Shown piece by piece: positions 57,320 through 64,000 of a stretch of 64,000 nucleotides of DNA. Within the stretch, counting starts at the first letter, position 1; each line of letters starts with the position of its first letter. The stretch spans positions 124,001 to 188,000 of the forward strand of contig JAESUZ010005537.1 in NCBI GenBank assembly GCA_017311185.1, read 5' to 3'. The translations under genes were made by a program, and so were the position numbers. This DNA is from Proteles cristata cristata (taxonomy: Eukaryota > Chordata > Mammalia > Carnivora > Hyaenidae). The notes beneath the pieces are model-generated. The model was not told the DNA's origin. It did no database searches and saw only the letters and a program-made list of their open reading frames with translations.

Positions 57320-57450
57320 TGGCACTTTTATAAGTAATTTACTTGTGTTGTTAACTCATTTAATCCTCAATGTAAGAAAATTGAAAACACAAAATATAAC
57401 AAATTTGTCCAAGACTCAGCGGCTTGTAACTAGAGAAGCATTAACGAGAA
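57320..57450 (-). mobile_element. MIR, antisense, decayed
   Basis: gttaactcatttaatcctca and tttgtccaagactcagcggc followed by tgtaactaga match antisense MIR blocks; the middle is diverged. Confidence 0.55.
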
Positions 57451-57454
57451 TCCA

Positions 57455-58845
57455 GTCTAACACCAAAGATTAATCATTCACAAACAGACTGTTTCTGATT
57501 TTTACAGATAAAATGACTTTAAATTTTATATCTCTCAAATTCCCATATTTATATAAATTTAAACCATAATGAAATGAAACATTCACTAATCCTGAAATCT
57601 ACTCTTTTCATACAAAAGAACTATATAAAATTAAATTTAAATTTAATTGATTAAATATTTTCTGAGACAAAAAAAGACAGTTCACATAATGTGGATTATA
57701 ACATGAAGAAAAATCTGGACTTGATTAGAATAGAAACTCTTCACAAACCTTGTCAGTTTTTAAGATTTTCACCCTTTCCTGGAGGAAATGAAAATTTTTA
57801 TTAAAATCTTACAGATAACATTAGGTAATTCTCATAGAGAGTCAAGAGTATATTTGGTTATGAAATTATATTATCAAAGGGCTAAAAAAGGCTTAACAAA
57901 TAACTACAGCAGTTTTTTATTTTAAGAACATAGGTAGGAGTGTGTTGAAGGAAATATAAAGAGTTTTCACACAGTCAATCTGGGTTTGCATCAGTGATCC
58001 AACAAATAATTAATTAAATATTTGTGTTATAAGGCAAAAATATTAAATGAGGTCTCTTTACTGAGTTGTTAACCTATTAAAATAACTTTAGTATAATCCT
58101 CATAATATGTTTAACACAAGAACCCCTTTCTCATGGAAATTCTGAGTTACCAGTAAAATGTGTATCTGATAACTTACAGACATTCAGAGTACTCTTTTTA
58201 CATGCTCACCTGTCTATGTATGAGCACAAAGAATGATTTTTATTTTGCCCCCAATGAAGCATTTAGCATCACATTTTATACCAATAGGTTTTTGGGGAAT
58301 AGTTTCTTATATCTTCGTAAAGTTCCTGACAATATAATATTTGAAACATAGTGATTCCCATTGATCAGGGCTGAGTTTACCTAGGAGGTTTTTAGAAGCT
58401 GTCCTAATATAGGGAGGTACAATAGAATTTGGAGGTATAGATTCTAAGAACTTCACTTACAGTAATAGTGTCATTGTCTTCTATCTAGAACTTCTAAATA
58501 AATGATTTCTATAAATATTCTTAGATAGAAAGACTAGTAAATGTGAATATTTCTTAAATTTTTATTTGATTAATTCTATACAATTAATTGACAATAATGT
58601 ACTTTACATATGGATAAAATGTTAAATTTTATATGGAAGGAGATATATCTGATAATATAAACTAACTCAATTAAAAGGTTGAATAATGTGAGGAACTTAC
58701 CAGATATTATATATTGCAGTAAATCTACTCAAATTAAATCATAAAGGTATTGCATTAGGAAGAGAAAATAGATATAAAATATAGAAAAATGTTGACCATT
58801 TGATCTGATTATATATGAAGACTTAGTATATGATCAAGATTGTAT
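57455..58845. other. Unannotated very AT-rich DNA
   Basis: No gene or repeat recognised over about 1.4 kb. Confidence 0.5.
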
Positions 58846-58849
58846 TTCA

Positions 58850-59905
58850 GTTGAAAAGAAAAAGTGAATTTATTTAATAAATAGGGTCATAATAATTGGT
58901 TATTTACTGGGAAGAAAAAAACTCAGGTCTACAAAAAACAATTAAATTGGAATTTCAGATAAATATTTTCAGTTGTTAAATGTGATTAAATGAGTAAGAA
59001 TAAAATAAACATCTTAATATCTTAGTTGTGACAATTTTAGCTAATACATATAACTCTGGAAGATAAATTTGGTGACAATTAAAAATTATTTGGAAAAGTA
59101 CAATATAAAATAATTCAGAAACATGATAAACTTGAATATGTTCAGATAATACAGAAAATAAAGGGATAACATCTATACTTTACAACAAAAGCTTACAGAT
59201 TAATTAAGAAAAGACATTAACAGAAAAGTGGGGAAGCATATAAATAAGCATTTCAATAAATAAAATATTAAAATGGCTAGTAAATATGTGAATAATTGCT
59301 CAAATTTTCCAGTAATCAGAGAATTGGACATTAAAGAAATGATGAGATCTTATTTTTCACTACTCAGGTTGACCAAAAGCATAAATGAATGCATGTAAGA
59401 ATAAATAAAATTAAAATGCTTTATGCTTTGTGGCATGACCAAATTAATAAACTCATAGATTATTATTAGGAATGCAAAATTTAGAGTCATTTTGGAAAAC
59501 AGCTTTTTAATATAGATTGATATAAATATACATATTTTGATCCAACAGATACACTCATGAAATCTGCTTCTTAGATGTACAAATACCAAAACATAAGAAA
59601 ATATACAAAACAAAAATTATTGCAGAATTATCAATAAAGGTAATATCTGGAAACATAGTGAATGTCCATTCATTAACAGATATTTAAATAAATCTTGAGT
59701 AATCCACTTAGTGAAATATTATATAACCCCTAATGTAGTCATAATGTCATGGTGTGAAAATGATCCCATTTTTGTAAAAGAAAAAGTGACAAAAATAAAT
59801 ACAAGTGGATGTACACATTACTATAAGATTATAAGTAGATTTACTTCATATTGAAATATTTACACACACACACAAATACATACATGGATATACATTAAAA
59901 ATATA
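58850..59905 (+). mobile_element. Ancient L1 ORF2 C-terminal region and 3' end
   Basis: gaatttatttaataaatagg, then from 59210 ataaataagcatttcaataa, gagaattggacattaaagaa, atttggaaaacagc-type block (tcattttggaaaacagct), ttgatccaacagata, gaatgtccattcattaacag and agtgaaatattatataaccc, in the order of L1 ORF2 C-terminus. The left part (58850-59200) is less certain. All frames are broken. Confidence 0.65.
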
Positions 59906-59909
59906 TGAA

Positions 59910-60215
59910 AGTTTATTTCCAGAATGTCATCAAATTTGCTAGTATTGCAGGAAATGTTAACATTCATTTTTAATTTTTTTTAATATTTGAGCTCATTTAA
60001 CATAAAGATGTAGTATATGAAAAATTAGAAAAAAATGTTATTTAAAAAATAATGTAAATATAATAGGTAAATCTAGTCTCTGTGAGCTGAGGTGACTGTT
60101 AGAACTTACTCTTAGTCATCAAGAAAGAGAGCCATGGAAGACCAAAAGAGAAAGACCTGCTTAAAAATGAGTTAATAAACAAGCACAATTAAAGCGGTCA
60201 CATAATAATTGATTC
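59910..60215. other. Unannotated AT-rich DNA
   Basis: Nothing recognised. Confidence 0.4.
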
Positions 60216-60232
60216 TAAATGCTGAAAGGTTC

Positions 60233-60446
60233 AGAGGCACATGGATAGCTTAGTCAGTTAAGCATCCGACTCTTGATTTCGGCTCCAGTCATGAACTCAC
60301 AGTTTGTGAGATTGAGCCCCATATCTAGGTCTCCACTGACTGCAGGGATTCTGCTTGGGATTCTCTCCCTCTCTCTCTCTCTCTGCCCCTCTCCTGCTTG
60401 CATGCATGCTCTCTCTCTGTCTCAAAATAAATAAATATTAAAAAAT
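60233..60446 (+). mobile_element. CAN SINE
   Basis: Head aggcacatggatagcttagt, cagtttgtgagattgagcccc, CT middle and AATAAATA tail. TSD taaatgctgaaaggttc (60216-60232) and taaatgctgaagggttc (60447-60463), one mismatch in 17. Confidence 0.95.
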
Positions 60447-60463
60447 TAAATGCTGAAGGGTTC

Positions 60464-61300
60464 GTTTTATATTGTTACTTACATAAACTGACTCTAATTT
60501 TTAAAATAACTTTTAGTTTCCATAGTTTATGTTAAATGGAAGGAGGAGAATACTTTTTTTTAAAACAGAGCTAAAGTAAATACTAACCTCATTTAAGAAA
60601 GCAGGCTGATTTTATAATGTCTCCCTCCACTGTGATCTAATAGTCAGGCTATGAAATACATTCAAACCTGGCAGTCAGCCAGCTGGTAAGTCCTGGCTAT
60701 AGCGATAGTCAAGGAAAACACAGCTTACCAGCGGATCTCTTTTATTACTTAGAGAAGCATTTTTCTTTCCAGTTCAAACAGAGAATGAAGTTCTCATCAC
60801 ACATTGAGAGTCTATCTAAGACAACATATAAAATAAAACAAACAGGGAAAGTTGACATAAAAAAGTTCAAATAGATGTGGATAAGAATCAAGAATTACTC
60901 TGAAGGATTTATGCTCTAAAGTTCAGCTTTTAAAATTTTATTAGAGAATAGTAAAAAGTCTCCTATATAACAAGTGACTTGTGGTGTTCTAAGATATTTG
61001 CAACAATATCTGTACAAAATGAAGTTTATCATTAATCTTGGAAGGTAATAACCAAAGGATAACTTTATTTGAAACATTTAAATATATCATTTATACATTA
61101 TTTAATTTATTAATAATAATATTATAAATATGCAAAAAATTCCATGTTAGAGGCTAATAAAAATAATGCCTTCTACCAAAAACATATTTAACATCTATTT
61201 TATTTGAAGACATATAAAAAATAAATAAATATTTGTATGCTTTTCAACAAGTTAAATATCAAAGAGAAAAATCTCACAGAGTAGAAGAGAATATGGTTTA
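60464..61300. other. Unique DNA with a possible non-coding exon
   Basis: No repeat recognised. Within it, 60569-60685 is bounded by acttttttttaaaacag on the left and ctggtaagtcc on the right, resembling splice acceptor and donor. All three plus-strand frames contain stops. See findings; this is speculative. Confidence 0.3.
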
Positions 61301-61307
61301 AGTGGTT

Positions 61308-61560
61308 AAAAAAAATCCTGGAAAGATACAGGTTTCCAATTATGGGATGAGTAAATCATGAGAATAAAGATTATAGCATAGAGAATATAGTCAATGGAAT
61401 TGTGATAGTTCTGTATGGTAACAGACAGTAGGCACACTTGTGGTGAGCATAGCATAACATATAGAGTTGTTGAATCACTATGTTGTATACCTGACACTAA
61501 TATAACATTATCTTTCAATTATATATTAGTATAAACATTTAAAAATTTAAAAATGCAAAA
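61308..61560 (+). mobile_element. Carnivore L1 3' UTR end
   Basis: tataggga-type block as tagcatagagaatatagtca, atggaattgtgatagttctg, cacacttgtggtgagcatag, cataacatatagagttgttg, aatcactatgttgtatacct and gacactaatataacatt match the common carnivore L1 3' UTR, ending near an A-rich tail. Confidence 0.85.
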
Positions 61561-61860
61561 CTTTTGCTGTAGTTTGACCAGAAAAAAATTAGGGATGGAA
61601 AAATGGGGGTAATGCAGCAAAGTATTAATAACAATTTGATTTAGATGGACTAGTAATGCAATTAATACATTTTTCTATATTTTTGATATTTGGTAATTTT
61701 CTTAGTTTTGTTTTCTAAAATAGTCATTTAAATTGTTTATGATTTTTCTGTTACAGTGTACCTGCCTAGCAGCTAGTCACAGAGCAAAAGTCCTACAGTG
61801 GTATGCAACTTAAAATATTAAAATATTTATATAAAAGCAAAAAAGAAATACTAGACTATT
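61561..61860. other. Unannotated DNA
   Basis: Nothing recognised. Confidence 0.4.
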
Positions 61861-61865
61861 TACCT

Positions 61866-62020
61866 ACATAAACTCAGATAAGTCAGTTACCACCCCTGAG
61901 GGTATTTCATCTTTCTAAAATTGGATGTAATAATAATGTTCTGTTTCTAGTTTAAAGGGTTATCATTGGCACAATGAAACTCTGAAAAGAGTTGAACAAA
62001 TACAAAGTATGTTTGAGACA
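61866..62020 (+). mobile_element. MIR, plus strand (first of two)
   Basis: actcagataagtcagttacc, tcatctttctaaaattggat, gtaataataatgttctg and agggttatcattgg follow the plus-strand MIR order in its 3' half. Confidence 0.55.
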
Positions 62021-62024
62021 GCAC

Positions 62025-62160
62025 AGAATTGTGATCTTGATCCCTGACTTTAGAATTAGAAAGATCTTCATCATTTTCTTTATATGTAAAATTGCAGAAG
62101 AATATAAGGGTAATATATGTAGAGCACAAAATCAGAGCCAGTAAATGAGTTGTCCTCATT
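62025..62160 (+). mobile_element. MIR, plus strand (second of two)
   Basis: tagaattagaaagatcttca, tttctttatatgtaaaattg and aatataagggtaatatatgt, with tagagcac, resemble a second MIR in the same orientation directly after the first. Confidence 0.5.
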
Positions 62161-62195
62161 CTTCCATTCATTTAATGACTTGAAATATTCAGGTT

Positions 62196-62416
62196 TTTTT
62201 TTTTTTAATGTTTTATTTATTTCTAGGAGAGAGAGAGAGACAGCGTGAGCAGGGGAGGGTCAGAGAGAGAGGGAGTGAGTCACAGACTGAAACTGGCTCC
62301 AGGCTCTGAGCTGGCAGTCAGCACACAGCCCGACGTGGGGCTCGAACCCACGAACCGTGAATTCATGACCTAAGCGAAAGTCGGACGCTTAACCAACTAA
62401 GCCACCCAGGCGCCCC
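62196..62416 (-). mobile_element. CAN SINE, antisense, young felid type
   Basis: Near-consensus antisense copy: T-run, gcgtgagcaggggagggtca, ggggctcgaacccacgaacc, aagcgaaagtcggacgctta and gccacccaggcgcccc. CpGs are largely retained. Flanks (attcaggttttt / cacagtttta) show only a weak duplication. Confidence 0.95.
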
Positions 62417-62417
62417 A

Positions 62418-64000
62418 CAGTTTTAAAATAATCTTAAAATGGAGAGATAAATTATGTCCATAAAATTAATATATACTTAATAATCATACCTTTTATTCTG
62501 TTTGACTTGAAGGAATGTTCTTGTTACCAATATTTTATCATTTGTGCCATCTTTATTTTTATGTATCTCACTATTCTTTTCCCATTGCTGTTTTGAATAC
62601 ATTTTTACACAAGCAGTTGGAAATATAGTCCTTTTGCTTTTTCTCCCCCCATTCTAAAAAGGAAGTTCAAAATGTGACATGGTGCCAGGTTAACCTATTT
62701 TTCTCAATAACCTCAAAATTTTTGAAGAAAGAAGTTCATACATTGTTCGCTAAAGAAGGCTGAATTTTATGTTCATTCTGATACACTACTGTGTAGAATT
62801 CAACCGAAAATTGAAATAGCCTTTTAATTTGTTTTTTAAACTACTTAAAAGAGGAAAATTGAGGTAGAAGGGATCAAAATTGAAGAGGTGATAGATTTTT
62901 AATTTGGCTGATTTTAATATAACAATTTCCTATGCAGGTGAAAAAATATATGAATATGTTTTGCTAATTTTTATTATGATCACATATAATCAATACGTAT
63001 GTTAATGTCCTTTTAAAATTATTTGCATTTCTTAGTCTCTGAGAATGCTGAACAGAAATAATATGATACTTCTTTCAATAACTGTTAAAAATATATCAGA
63101 ACTAAAATATGACCTGGCACTACCTTGAAAGATTAAAAAAAACTTTCAAGTATTTTGTTGAAAAGGGACTTAACAAATGTCTAATTCAATTTGTTCATAA
63201 AAATCACCAAACTTACTGGAATAAAGTGATTTAAGATTACTTAATTTTTTTATTTGTATATGTTTCACAGAAATTTATTTTTTGCTTATTGTTAGCACAA
63301 CAAAAATTCACAAAAGTTCAAATGCTTTTAATATATTTTTGGTCAAAATACACATATTTTATATATTTTTATCATTTTATATCTTCATTATTACAAATTA
63401 AATATCACCTTACAAATTTCAATAGGAGTGTTTACTTGGAAAATACTCTTTGATATTTTAGTTTGACTATAAAGCTAATTAGTGGTCTAAAATATTAGTT
63501 AACACTAACTACAATATGTTTAGTTGGAAGTTAATAAATAATGATACTGTCTCACCTAATCTGATCATTTTATTGTCTTGGATCATTATATGAAAAGATT
63601 TATTGACTTTCTAATGAAATAAATATATTCATTGACCTGAATATCATAAAGTTGGAATTTTAATTAGGAATAAAGTTTAGCTAGTTGAGCTTTGTTTTTA
63701 AAGAAACTGGTGGTCCCATAAGAAAATAAATATTAAGCACTTACTAAAAATAGGTCATCATACTAAATATAAATGAAAACAGTGTTCAAACTACATTCTC
63801 TGCCTTATGTTGGCTCAAAAGCCACAAGACCATCAAAACCTATTATATGGGAAAATTCAACAAATATTTAAAATCTAGAATCTTGAACTTTGGAGATTAA
63901 TGTAGTATATTGTTATAAACATATATGTAACATACATATGAAGAACATTTCATCTTTTGAAATCAATCTTACTTTAAATATATTGTTATAGTTTTTAGGG
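62418..64000. other. Unannotated AT-rich DNA
   Basis: No gene or repeat recognised to the end of the window. Short open frames only. Confidence 0.5.

Noticed and set aside
1717..62416. SINE heads as functional tRNA-Lys genes
   Set aside because: Box A and B motifs are those of CAN SINE heads; each is followed by a CT-rich body and A tail and flanked by target duplications, and they lack a foldable mature tRNA.

Overview
This is a 64 kb stretch of AT-rich mammalian chromosome from a carnivore, almost certainly a cat (Felidae). The main evidence is about 30 copies of a tRNA-Lys-derived CAN SINE whose head (cgcctgggtggcttagtcgg, then the box-B-like ggttcgagccc) is the felid type. It has a TC-rich middle and an (A)n/AATAAA-type tail, and most copies are flanked by matching target-site duplications (TSDs). 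I found no protein-coding host gene: no open frame exceeds 130 codons, and every frame I could assign belongs to a retroelement remnant or to simple repeat. The window reads as intergenic DNA or the inside of a large intron.

Layout: 0-10 kb is single-copy AT-rich DNA with seven SINEs and, at 5.11-5.76 kb, the 3' end of an endogenous retrovirus (LTR plus polypurine tract) on the minus strand. From 10.1 to 16.4 kb is a stack of minus-strand L1 fragments, invaded by an L1MA-like 3' UTR, by a younger felid L1 3' end (14.17-15.02 kb) and by a second ERV fragment (15.05-16.17 kb). From 16.6 to 26 kb the sequence is mostly unique, with MER20, L2 and MIR relics. From 26.5 to 34 kb there are more L1 fragments, a truncated 7SK snRNA pseudogene (30.37-30.53 kb), two related old LTR segments and a short tandem duplication. 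From 34 to 46 kb is unique DNA with many SINEs, including close inverted pairs, and an L2/MIR group. From 46.3 to 50.1 kb is the 5' half of an ancient plus-strand L1 (5' UTR, ORF1 remnant, endonuclease part of ORF2) carrying four SINEs. From 50.2 to 54.7 kb lie two long minus-strand L2 copies, one split by a rearranged L1 with a GATA microsatellite inside its ORF2. The rest, to 64 kb, is AT-rich unique DNA with MIR, L1 and SINE insertions.

Nothing here forms an operon, defence locus or new coding system. The interest lies in the history of the retroelements: nested insertions that can be ordered in time, a local duplication of an old LTR, a 7SK retrocopy, inverted SINE pairs able to form double-stranded RNA, one very fresh-looking SINE, and several tetranucleotide microsatellites. 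Family names come from recognising characteristic phrases by eye, not from a database search. Boundaries are good to a few bases where a TSD is given and otherwise to tens of bases.
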